Below, piece after piece: positions 44,869 through 51,881 of a DNA stretch of 64,000 bases (positions are counted from its first letter, which is position 1; each line of letters begins with the position of its first letter). The stretch lies in contig NZ_RJKL01000001.1 of the NCBI RefSeq assembly GCF_003751945.1, forward strand, positions 7,396,501-7,460,500. Reading direction: 5' to 3'. Source of the DNA: Couchioplanes caeruleus (GTDB lineage: Bacteria > Actinomycetota > Actinomycetes > Mycobacteriales > Micromonosporaceae). Under the pieces are notes generated by a model. That model made no database searches. It was not told where the DNA came from and saw only the letters and a program-made list of their open reading frames with translations. The position numbers and the translations under genes were made by a program.

Positions 44869-45085
44869 GACGCGTACGCGGTCACCGGTGACGTGCACGT
44901 CTACCGGCTGGAGCGGGCCGGGCAGCGGTACCCGGTGCTCTGGACGACCGGGGTGCCCACCACCGTACGGCTGCCGCAGGAGTGGAGCCCGCGGCAGGCG
45001 ACCACGCTGGGCGGTGTCACGTCTCCCGATGACGACGGACCGGACGCCGCGGCTCGGCCTGGAGCCGGTCCTGATCGCCTCCTGA
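44869..45085 (+). pseudogene. Relic of the C-terminal domain of a GH39-like glycosidase
   Basis: Immediately after the ATPase stop, one frame reads DVHVYRLERAGQRYPVLWTTG...VRLPQEWSPRQATTLGG, matching DIYVLRIQQGAQQHSVLWTTG...VRLPQQWNAGQATTLAG at the end of the first gene in this window. After a frameshift around 45020-45045 the match continues in another frame as DRTPRLGLEPVLIAS before TGA at 45083, against DRELDLGLEPVKIAS. Only about 70 codons survive. A terminator-like hairpin follows, as it does for the intact copy. Confidence 0.85.
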
Positions 45086-45100
45086 TCACGTGCCGACCAC

Positions 45101-45132
45101 GACCGGCCGCCCGGCATTCCGGGCGGCCGGTC
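45101..45132 (+). terminator. Hairpin terminator after the glycosidase relic
   Basis: A perfect 14-bp stem (GACCGGCCGCCCGG with CCGGGCGGCCGGTC) with a CATT loop, 16 nt after the relic's stop; also in position to end the ATPase transcript. The following 268 bp to the SOD-like gene show no supported feature. Confidence 0.7.
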
Positions 45133-45400
45133 CCGCGGTGGCGGAACGAGCGGGCAACCTCGACGAGGGATACCTGGCCGGTCGGACGTCGCCCCCTGCG
45201 AAACGCTCATCGGGACCACGACGGCACGGACCTCAGCAGGGCTGAGCGGGAAGAGCTGAGGCCGGCGCCGCTGGGCAGCGCCGACGAGTGCAGTCCGCCG
45301 AATAGACGGGGGTGGTGCGCTGTCCCCGCTGGACCATGCGCCGGAGCGACCGGCTCATGAGGCACCGTTCTCCGCGTGTCCGGACGAGCCCGGCGACAGC

Positions 45401-45964
45401 TCAGCTTAGATTGAGACAGGCAAGGCGGGCGCCGGCGGTGCCGGCCTTGCCCGGCTCGGTGTGGGTGTGCTCGGCGTGCAGGACCAGCGAGCGCGGTGGC
45501 GTGCGGAACACCCACTTGTTGAACGAGGCCGACGCACCGCTGCCTGCAGCGTTGGTGTGCACGTCCAACCAGACCTCGTTCTCCGGGTTGGCGAATGCGG
45601 GATCAGTCGACGGCTGAACCGGGTCCGGCACCTGCTGATAGTGCGGGCCCGCCGCCGCCGGAGCGGCTCCGCAGGCATTGGCGTGCAGGTGAGCGCCGTA
45701 CGCCTGCCCTGGCTTGAGACCGTGGACGAGCAGGAACGTACGGGTCCGCTTGGGTCCGGAGACGGACCACACGGCTACGCGGGCGCCGGCCGGCACGCGT
45801 TCGGCGTCGTAGCTGTAAGCGCCGCCGGCCCCGTCAGCATTGGGAGCGCCGACTGCATGCAGTACGACCAGCCGGGGCGCCGCCGTGGCTGGGGCGGGCG
45901 ACAGGGCCAGGACCGCCACGGTAGCCGCCGAGCCGGCCAGCACGGACCGCAACATGAAGCTCAT
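45401..45964 (-). CDS. Secreted Cu/Zn superoxide dismutase-like protein
   Basis: 187 residues from ATG 45964 with GGGAGA upstream. Signal peptide about residues 1-28 (LALSPAPATAAP). Copper/zinc-site motifs are recognisable: AHLHANACG, AGPHYQQ, NEVWLDVHTNAAGSG and VLHAEHTHTEPGKAGTAGARLACL, with two Cys placed for the usual disulfide. The order matches SodC-family proteins, although spacing is divergent and catalytic activity is not certain. The protein would act outside the membrane against superoxide. Confidence 0.8.
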   Translation of the reverse strand: MSFMLRSVLAGSAATVAVLALSPAPATAAPRLVVLHAVGAPNADGAGGAYSYDAERVPAGARVAVWSVSGPKRTRTFLLVHGLKPGQAYGAHLHANACGAAPAAAGPHYQQVPDPVQPSTDPAFANPENEVWLDVHTNAAGSGASASFNKWVFRTPPRSLVLHAEHTHTEPGKAGTAGARLACLNLS

Positions 45965-46436
45965 GAATGTTGTCTCCCTGCACCGGGCGCCATCTGGACG
46001 GCCAGATCGGGGCGGGACCACGGGTGAGGACTCGCCGGTGAGCAGATCTGTCGGGCGCCTACACCACACTCAACGAATGAGAGCGGCTCTCGGTTCACCG
46101 CTCCGGCCGCTAGATCAGCGTCGCGCCGACCGATTCTCAGGGCCCACCGCTGCCTCGACGTTCGTCAAGCCTGGCACTGCGACTCAGCACACGTCGACGC
46201 CCGGCAGACGATCGCCGCCAGTCGGATGCAGGGGATGCCCGTCGGTTGGGCGACGGTGAGATGGAGGAGGCTCACGAGCAGTCGACGTCGTTGCGGGTCT
46301 GGCGGGAAGAACAGGACCGGGCGCATGTCGTGGCGACCCGCCGCAACGACGACGTGGTCACCACCAGCACGGGATTCGCTCGCGTAGTACGACATGTGGC
46401 GCCGTACCCGGTGCGGCCCGGTTGCCTTGCTCCTGG

Positions 46437-46823
46437 TCAAAGAGTTGCGGCGGCAAGGGCGACGAGTGCCACCAGCGGTGGCGCGGCCTGGACCGCGGCG
46501 GCCCGGGCGAAGCGGCGGTCGGTGGCCAGCAGCACGGCGCCCGCGCCGGCCATGCAGGCGCCGGCGAAGCCGATCAGGGAAGCGCCCGCGACGGTGCGGC
46601 CCGACGCGGTCGCGGCGACGCCGGCGAGCACGCCCAGGGCCAGGAACAGGTTGTACCAGCCCTGGTTGAACGCCATCGGCCGGATGGCGTCGGCGTCGTG
46701 CTGTGACGTGACGAGAAAGCGCCGCCAAACCGCCGGGCGGGTGAAGCGCAGGCTCTCCAGCACGAAGAACTGGACGTGGACGAGGGCGGCCAGGGTGGCG
46801 GCCACGAGGGCGACGAGGAGCAC
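46437..46823 (-). CDS. DUF1304-family membrane protein
   Basis: 128 residues from GTG 46823 behind GGAAGGA. Four hydrophobic helices; signature HVQFFVLESLRFTRPAVWRRF and NQGWYNLFLALG are characteristic of DUF1304 proteins, often found beside TetR regulators. It is transcribed divergently from a TetR gene, across two palindromic operators, so it is the probable target. Function unknown. Confidence 0.88.
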   Translation of the reverse strand: MLLVALVAATLAALVHVQFFVLESLRFTRPAVWRRFLVTSQHDADAIRPMAFNQGWYNLFLALGVLAGVAATASGRTVAGASLIGFAGACMAGAGAVLLATDRRFARAAAVQAAPPLVALVALAAATL

Positions 46824-46842
46824 GGAGATTCCTTCCCAGTTT

Positions 46843-46858
46843 TGAACCGATCGGTTCA
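46843..46858. promoter_or_regulatory. Palindromic operator O1
   Basis: TGAACCGATCGGTTCA is a perfect 16-bp palindrome. It overlaps a TTGAAC (46842) that can serve as -35 for the TetR gene, whose -10 would be TATGCT at 46864. Confidence 0.75.
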
Positions 46859-46867
46859 GAAAGTATG

Positions 46868-46885
46868 CTGTACCGATCGGTACAG
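46868..46885. promoter_or_regulatory. Palindromic operator O2
   Basis: CTGTACCGATCGGTACAG is a perfect 18-bp palindrome centred 26 bp from O1 and sharing ACCGATCGGT with it. It overlaps the expected transcript start of the TetR gene. Confidence 0.75.
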
Positions 46886-46903
46886 ATTCGTCAAGGGGAA
46901 GCC

Positions 46904-47467
46904 ATGGCGCGCACCAGGTCGTTCACGACGGCGAACGCGGTGCGCGCTGCCCGCGACCAGTTCTGGGAGCACGGGTACGAGGCCACCTCCCTGGCCGACC
47001 TCGAACGGGTCACCGGACTCAACCGATCCAGCATCTACCAGGCGTTCGGCAGCAAGCATCAGCTCTTCTCCCTGGCCGTGGAGAGCTACCTCGCCGAGGT
47101 GGCGGCGCCGCGCCTGGCAGCCCTGGAGGCGCCCGGCGCCGGTATCGCGCAGGTGGTCGAGTACCTCGAATCGCTGGCCGCCGTCATGGCGGACGCCCCC
47201 GGCTCCCTCGCCGGGCGCGGTTGCCTCGTCGTGAACACCATCACCGAGCGCGCGGGGCACGATCCGGAGGCACACGCGGTGGGCGTCGCCTACCGCGACA
47301 GGCTGCTGCGCGCTTTCGCGGGCGCCCTTCCGCCGGAAACCGCCGCGCACCGGGCCGAGTTGTTGACCGGCGCGGTGATCGCGGTCCTGGTCACCGCCCG
47401 CCTTGCTCCCGCGGCGGCCGCCACCCTGGCCCGTGCCGCCGCGATGGAGGCACGCAGCTGGCGGTGA
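46904..47467 (+). CDS. TetR-family regulator
   Basis: 187 residues from ATG 46904 after AAGGGGAA. The DNA-binding helix-turn-helix reads ARDQFWEHGYEATSLADLERVTGLNRSSIYQAFGSKHQLF, here with its core YEATSLADLERVTGLNRSSIY. A C-terminal TetR_C domain follows with RGCLVVNTITE, seen in the AcrR/YxaF-like subgroup that responds to hydrophobic compounds. It likely represses itself and the DUF1304 gene through O1 and O2. Confidence 0.93.
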   Translation: MARTRSFTTANAVRAARDQFWEHGYEATSLADLERVTGLNRSSIYQAFGSKHQLFSLAVESYLAEVAAPRLAALEAPGAGIAQVVEYLESLAAVMADAPGSLAGRGCLVVNTITERAGHDPEAHAVGVAYRDRLLRAFAGALPPETAAHRAELLTGAVIAVLVTARLAPAAAATLARAAAMEARSWR

Positions 47468-47507
47468 ACCCTGTCGGCTTCGAAGGCGAGGGCGGGACCG
47501 CCGCCTC

Positions 47508-47978
47508 TCACCAGCAATGCGCCGCGAGCCTGAACGTGGCGTAGAGCCGGGCATTGGCGCCGGGCAACTGCTCGGGCGCGACCACGGACGGCAGCAACGC
47601 CCCCATCGCGGTGTCTGCGAGGGTTTCGCCGGTCCCCAGAAGGAACAGCACCGCATAGATGGCGGCGACCGTGACGGTCTCCGTCGCGATGGTCACCGCC
47701 AGCGCGGCCAGGGCGACGGCGCGGACCAGGTTGACCGCGACGACGAGCAGGCGTCGGTCGAGCCGGTCGACGTAGGCGCCACTGATCAGGGCGAACAGCA
47801 ACCACGGCAGCTGCTGGACGAAGACGGCACCGGCGATCGCAGCCGGATCGTCGGTGACCGACGCGACCAGCAGCGGGCCGGCGGCCATGGTGACACCATC
47901 ACCGAGGTTCGACACCGCCGAAGCGGTCCACAGTCGGGTGAAATCCGCGCCGAGACGCGCGGATACAAGGGCACGCAA
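47508..47978 (-). pseudogene. Truncated MFS drug exporter (N-terminal third)
   Basis: From TTG 47978, preceded by GAGGAG at 47984-47989 with 5-nt spacing (an in-frame TTG at 47996 is less likely), 156 codons encode the first four to five helices of an MFS pump. Motifs: FTRLWTASAVSNLGDGV, ISGAYVDRLDRRLLVVAVNLVRA and PSVVAPEQLPGANARLYATF. The frame then ends at LAAHCW, where intact relatives (about 400 residues) continue. The leader upstream retains an elaborate attenuator. The gene was probably an antibiotic-inducible efflux pump and is now inactive unless the fragment has a residual role. Confidence 0.8.
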
Positions 47979-47982
47979 AAGA

Positions 47983-48087
47983 GCTCCTCGAGCCAAGAAA
48001 GGAAACGGTCGTCTCAGGACCGCTCCGCGGCGAGGAGCACACCGCCGGGACGCCCGGCGGTGAAACCGGTCAGCGCGCGGTGTGCTC
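47983..48087 (-). promoter_or_regulatory. Attenuator leader with mutually exclusive hairpins and anti-Shine-Dalgarno
   Basis: On the minus-strand RNA, five pairing segments are visible. A: GAGCACACCGC (48087-48077), inside the uORF. B: ACCGCCGGG (48061-48053). C: CCCGGCGGT (48049-48041). C': GCGGTGTGCTC (48045-48035), the exact complement of A. D: GCTCCTCG (48038-48031), the exact complement of E: CGAGGAGC (47990-47983), the ribosome site of the MFS gene. A:C' excludes both B:C and D:E, because they share bases. This is the layout of translational attenuators controlled by a leader peptide. Confidence 0.7.
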
Positions 48088-48126
48088 TCGCAGCGAAACG
48101 GGGACCGTCACCAGGCCGAGGCGCAT
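48070..48126 (-). CDS. Leader peptide (uORF) of the MFS gene
   Basis: 18 codons, MRLGLVTVPVSLREHTAR, from ATG 48126 with AGGAG at 48132-48136. Its last codons form segment A of the attenuator, so ribosome position on the uORF will decide which hairpin forms. This resembles drug-responsive leader peptides that precede erm, ABC-F and MFS resistance genes. Confidence 0.7.
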   Translation of the reverse strand: MRLGLVTVPVSLREHTAR

Positions 48127-48569
48127 ACCAGCTCCTAACTGTGGATCAATGCTTCAGGGATGATAGCCCCGCACATGGCCGAGGCTCGAACGGTTACCCC
48201 GGCGACCCCGCTTCGGGTGGTAGCAGTCGGTCAGCTCGGCACGGCACCCCTGCGAGAGCCGTTCGCTATGCCGTCACCGTGACGCCAAACCGAACGCCGG
48301 CCGGGCGGCACCACCTCGCCTCATGGCACTGACCAGCAGCGTCAGCTTCAAAACAGGCACTGACCTCCCTCGGCCGAGTGGTCCTGGCCGGTGCCGGTGG
48401 TCATGCCGCTGTCGGAAGTCGCGGTGCGATCCCGGCGAGGGCGGCCCCCGCGCTTAACATCCAATTAACATCTTCGATTTACTTCGGCGTCATCGTCCGC
48501 ACGCCTGCGAGTCGCCTGCCCGGCATAGCGTCGGACCACCAGTAACGGCGGTCCGAGCCGGAGGCCATC
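48127..48569. other. Intergenic, promoter side of the MFS leader and upstream of the 32-residue peptide
   Basis: About 440 bp. The minus-strand side should hold the promoter of the MFS leader, but no convincing -35/-10 pair was found. An AT-richer patch at 48457-48480 (TTAACATCCAATTAACATC) may be the promoter region for the small plus-strand peptide gene. Confidence 0.35.
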
Positions 48570-48668
48570 ATGGAATACGTCCTCGTGCAGGTGCTCATCC
48601 AGGTCCTCAGCGCCGTCCTGATCGCCTTGGCCACCGCCGCCATCCGCCGCGTCTTCGCCTGGCTCTGA
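48570..48668 (+). CDS. 32-residue hydrophobic peptide
   Basis: ATG 48570 follows GGAGG (48560-48564) at ideal spacing. The peptide begins MEYVLVQVLIQVLSAVLIAL and continues with Ala and a C-terminal RR...W segment: one membrane-spanning helix with a positive tail. A small hairpin follows 20 nt after the stop. Size and composition recall small membrane peptides such as type I toxins or transporter modulators, but no antitoxin RNA can be demonstrated. Confidence 0.45.
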   Translation: MEYVLVQVLIQVLSAVLIALATAAIRRVFAWL

Positions 48669-48687
48669 CCCGCCGACGCGCGAACCC

Positions 48688-48706
48688 GAGCGGCCTCCGG
48701 CCGCTC
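48688..48706 (+). terminator. Short hairpin after the small peptide gene
   Basis: 8-bp stem GAGCGGCC/GGCCGCTC with a TCC loop; no T-tract. Confidence 0.4.
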
Positions 48707-49023
48707 CCGCCGTCGCCGGCACGCCGACCCGCCGTCGTCGGTGCTCGCGGCTTCAGGCAGTGGCGTCGTGTCCGGCCCTTTGCGCAGCCGGGTTGAGCAG
48801 TGCCTGGGCGAACCGAGCCGTCTGCTGTGGTCCCAGCGTCGTCGCCGGGTGATCCGGGCGGCGAAGGCGCCGGCGGCTCGCGCGCGGCCCCGGTAGGCGA
48901 GGGCCGCGGCGGTGACGGCTACCGGGTGGTCTGCGGAGCGCACCAGTTGGTGCAGCCGTCGCTCGATGCGGCGCTCGACATGTACCTCGCACTGTTCTTC
49001 GTGCTCGAGGCCGGCCCGGCTGC
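48707..49023. other. Intergenic, nothing supported
   Basis: Open frames exist on both strands, but none has a ribosome site plus a recognisable domain. A minus-strand segment (QLVRSADHPVAVTAAALAY) has coding-like composition and might be a relic. Confidence 0.35.
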
Positions 49024-49110
49024 GGTTACCGAAAGGTGCCCGGGTAACTGAAAAGTGCCTTCTTCTCATCCCGGGATCGCTCTCCTACGGTGACTAGGTA
49101 ACCGAAAGAG
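49024..49110. promoter_or_regulatory. Direct-repeat operators around the RidA promoter
   Basis: GGTTACCGAAAGGTGCC (49024-49040) and GGTAACTGAAAAGTGCC (49043-49059) repeat with a 19-nt period. A third copy of the left part, GGTAACCGAAAGAG, lies at 49097-49110. A TACGGT at 49086 could be the -10, so the copies flank the promoter. They are plausible sites for the HxlR regulator encoded next door. Confidence 0.55.
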
Positions 49111-49122
49111 AGGGGCTGCGAC

Positions 49123-49530
49123 ATGGCTGTGACCTTGGTGAACCCGGTAGGACTGCCGGATGCGGGTGTCTATAAGCACGTCTCGGTGGCGACGGGCTCG
49201 AAGCTGGTCCACGTCGCGGGGCAAGTCGCCTGGGATGCCGGGGGCAAGCTGGTCGGCGAAGGGGATCTCGCCGCGCAGGTCGAGCAGTGCTACGTCAACG
49301 TCCACACAGCCCTGTCGGGCATCGGCGCGACATTCGACGACGTGGTGAAGCTGGTCGTGCACGCGGTCGACTGGCAGCCCGCGAAGATGCCGCAGTTGGT
49401 CGAGGGCATCGAGCGGGCGAAGGCGCGGCTGGGCATCACTGCGGCCCCGCCGGCGTCACTGTTCGGCATCGTGGCGCTGGACGTGCCAGAGCACCTGGTG
49501 GAGATCGAGGCGACCGCCGTGCTCGACTAA
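49123..49530 (+). CDS. RidA/YjgF-family protein
   Basis: 135 residues, ATG 49123 after AGAGAGGGG. Core motifs VYKHVSVATGSKLVHVAGQVAWDA in part, LAAQVEQCYVNVHTALSGIGATFDDVVKL and a C-terminal PPASLFGIVALDVPEHLVEIEATAV match the family, although the canonical catalytic Arg of the RidA archetype is not obvious here, suggesting a non-archetypal subgroup. It may deaminate reactive imines or act on another small substrate. Its stop overlaps the end of the opposing HxlR gene by 4 bp. Confidence 0.9.
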   Translation: MAVTLVNPVGLPDAGVYKHVSVATGSKLVHVAGQVAWDAGGKLVGEGDLAAQVEQCYVNVHTALSGIGATFDDVVKLVVHAVDWQPAKMPQLVEGIERAKARLGITAAPPASLFGIVALDVPEHLVEIEATAVLD

Positions 49531-49904
49531 CCGCGTCGGCGGGCGGCCTCGATGTGGCCCAGATACTTCTGGGTCCAGCCGCACATTCCGTCGACGACAG
49601 CACGCAGGGCGACGCCCGCTTCGGTGAGGGCGTACTCGACGCGCGGCGGGATCGTGGGGTGCACGGTCCGCTCGATCAGACCGTTGTGCTCGAGCATGCG
49701 GAGGTTCTGGGTGAGCATCTTGTGGCTGATTCCACCGATGTGGTCGCGCAGCTCACCGAAGCGCATCGTGCGCTGACCGAGAAACTCCACGATGAGGAAC
49801 GCCCACTTGTTCGCGATGTCGGAGAAGATCTCCCTCGCCAAGGAGTCGGCCCGGGCCAGGTCGGCTTCGGGCGGCAGCGCCGCGATCTCGTTCCTCGTAC
49901 CCAT
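49527..49904 (-). CDS. HxlR-family transcriptional regulator
   Basis: 125 residues from ATG 49904 with GGAAAGAG upstream. The winged helix is clear: IANKWAFLIVEFLGQRTMRFGELRDHIGGISHKMLTQNLRMLE, partially quoted as RFGELRDHIGGISHKMLTQ, followed by the wing VHPTIPPRVEYALTEAG. No N-terminal redox Cys is seen in the usual place; the only Cys is near the C-terminus (DGMCGW). It probably controls the convergent RidA gene via the direct repeats at its promoter. Confidence 0.92.
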   Translation of the reverse strand: MGTRNEIAALPPEADLARADSLAREIFSDIANKWAFLIVEFLGQRTMRFGELRDHIGGISHKMLTQNLRMLEHNGLIERTVHPTIPPRVEYALTEAGVALRAVVDGMCGWTQKYLGHIEAARRRG

Positions 49905-50166
49905 CGGGTCACTCTTTCCCAGTTCCTCGGTCACATCGGGTGCGGCCCAGGGTGTCACGTCGCGCGTCCGCGTACCCAGTGCGGCCCAGCACTGCTGCGC
50001 GGCCGCCGTGTCCGGGAGGCGGATCCCTGGTGAACCGGTCGGCCTGGACGCCGTTGGTGGTCTTCGATACCGGATGCCCGTGGAATCGCCCATCGGCGTT
50101 CATCTTCCGCACCGGCGCCGTCAAGCCGCGCGAGGTCAGATCCGAGGAACCCATCAAGGAGGTTCC
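49905..50166. other. Divergent intergenic region, no gene supported
   Basis: About 260 bp between the HxlR start and the first PhoX gene. AAGGAGG precedes the latter. An open plus frame here (VNRSAWTPLVVFDTGCPWN) has no start with a ribosome site. Confidence 0.4.
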
Positions 50167-51327
50167 ATGGATCGGCGAACGATGTTGCGGGCCGCTGTCG
50201 TCGGCGCGGGAACGGTGGCCTTGCCGTTCACGGCCTGGTCTGCGGCGTACGGGGCGCCGGCGCAGAACGCGCCAGGACCGTACGGTCCGCTGCAGCCGGC
50301 GGACGCCCACGGCATTCAGTTGCCCGCCGGTTTCACCAGTTCGATCGTCGCCCGTTCCCGGCAGGTGGTGCCCGGTACGTCGTACGTGTGGCATGACGCC
50401 CCCGACGGCGGTGCGGTGATCCCGAACGGCGCCGGTTGGATCTACGTGTCGAACTCCGAGGTGAGCGCGGCCGCCGGCGGAGGCGCCTCCCGGATTCTCT
50501 TCTCCTCCACCGGAGCTGTCGTCGGGGCGTCCCGGATCCTGTCCGGTACCAACAGCAACTGCGCCGGCGGTAAGACGCCGTGGAATACCTGGCTGTCGTG
50601 TGAGGAGGTCTCGTTGGGCCGGGTCTTCGAGACGTACCCCCTGGGCGGGACGGCGGTGGCGCGTCCGGCGATGGGCCGGTTCAAGCACGAGGCCGCCGCC
50701 GCTGATCCGGTACGACAGGTGATCTACCTGACCGAGGACGAGACGGACGGCAAGTTCTACCGGTTCCTGCCCACGACCTGGGGCGACCTCTCCTCGGGCA
50801 CGCTGCAGGTGCTCCGCGCGGGCAGCGCGACCTCCGGGTCGTTCACCTGGGCTACCGTTCCCGACCCGGACGGTTCGCCGACCGTGACCCGGCGGCAGGT
50901 GTCCGGGGCGAAGACGTTCAACGGGGGAGAGGGCTGCCACTACGCCGACGACACCGTCTGGTTCACCACCAAGGGCGACAACCGGGTCTGGCAGATCAAC
51001 CTCGTCAGCAACACGTACGAGCTCGCGTACGACGACAACCTGGTCAACCCTGGTGCCGCCCCGCTGACCGGCGTCGACAACATCACCGGCTCCACCGCAG
51101 GGGACCTGTACATCGCCGAGGACGGCGGCAGCATGGAGATCTGCATCATCACCCCTGATGACAAGGTGTCGTCGTTCCTGCGGATCACCGGCCATAGCGG
51201 CTCCGAGATCACCGGACCGGCCTTCACGCCCGCCGGCGACCGGCTGTACTTCTCCTCGCAACGCGGCACGTCAGGCTCCTCCTCCGGCGGCATCACCTAT
51301 TGCGTCACCGGTCCTTTCCGCCGGTAG
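50167..51327 (+). CDS. Tat-exported PhoX/DUF839 family protein (short form)
   Basis: 386 residues with a strong AAGGAGG site. N-terminal twin-arginine signal (MDRRTMLRAAVVGAGTVALP). PhoX-like landmarks: GWIYVSNSEVS, NCAGGKTPWNTWLSCEE with the conserved Cys and Glu, RFKHEAAAADP, YLTEDETDGKFYRFLP, GGEGCHYADDTVWFTTKGDNRVWQ and a final ITGPAFTPAGDRLYFSSQ. These form a beta-propeller with Ca/Fe-binding acidic residues; phosphatase activity is known for PhoX but not certain for this short form. A homologue lies 0.55 kb downstream. Confidence 0.88.
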   Translation: MDRRTMLRAAVVGAGTVALPFTAWSAAYGAPAQNAPGPYGPLQPADAHGIQLPAGFTSSIVARSRQVVPGTSYVWHDAPDGGAVIPNGAGWIYVSNSEVSAAAGGGASRILFSSTGAVVGASRILSGTNSNCAGGKTPWNTWLSCEEVSLGRVFETYPLGGTAVARPAMGRFKHEAAAADPVRQVIYLTEDETDGKFYRFLPTTWGDLSSGTLQVLRAGSATSGSFTWATVPDPDGSPTVTRRQVSGAKTFNGGEGCHYADDTVWFTTKGDNRVWQINLVSNTYELAYDDNLVNPGAAPLTGVDNITGSTAGDLYIAEDGGSMEICIITPDDKVSSFLRITGHSGSEITGPAFTPAGDRLYFSSQRGTSGSSSGGITYCVTGPFRR

Positions 51328-51649
51328 GCACGGCTGCCCGCCTTGCGCCCTTCGGCAGCAAGGCGGGCGTCATGGCAGCGAGGTTCGAAACTGGTCGTCG
51401 TCGACGGCGCAGGGCGGCCGGTTCCACGGCGGGCGGGACACCGTGGCCGACCAGCAGGTTGGGCAGTGGCGTCGCGGCGCCAGGACGCGGCACCGCTCGG
51501 GCGACGCCCGCAGTGTCAACGAGGGCGGGACCGGCGATCAGGCCGGCGACGGCGCCCCCGGCAGCGGCCATGAACCGGCGGCGACCCACGGTCGGTGGCT
51601 GATCCGGCGGCCTTGGCGGCGGGGGCGATGCATCGAAATAGAGGGGCAT
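51305..51649 (-). pseudogene. Probable remnant of a Tat-exported protein
   Basis: A 114-codon minus-strand frame contains a convincing twin-arginine signal (VGRRRFMAAAGGAVAGLIAG then VARAVP) followed by only about 65 residues of Arg/Pro-rich sequence with no domain. No ribosome site precedes the ATG, and the 3' end overlaps the terminator and the last codons of the PhoX gene. Probably the start of a lost gene. Confidence 0.4.
51336..51368. terminator. Hairpin after the first PhoX gene
   Basis: 10-bp stem GCCCGCCTTG/CAAGGCGGGC with a 13-nt loop, 8 nt after the stop. Confidence 0.65.
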
Positions 51650-51881
51650 ACGTCGATGCTCGGAGCTGCCGAGTGGCCACCGACACCGTACTCATGCGAA
51701 CGCCGTGTCAACAGCCCATGTCCGGCAGACAAAGAAACCCATCGATGTCATCGGTATGTTGTGTGAGTGGCTCTCACTCTTCACCGTGATGTCGCGAAAC
51801 CCTCACCTGAACGGCGCGCAGGTGTTGGTCGGTAGGGGTTGGCTGGCGCGCGTCCCACTCACTGAGAAGGAGCTCACGCAC
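51650..51881. other. Upstream region of the second PhoX gene
   Basis: About 230 bp, less GC-rich around 51705-51800. It should hold the promoter; no consensus pair was convincing. GAAGGAG lies at 51866. Confidence 0.35.

Noticed and set aside
48479..49069. Minus-strand frame of about 196 codons upstream of RidA
   Set aside because: Arg-rich, no ribosome site or domain; overlaps the better-supported 32-residue peptide gene.
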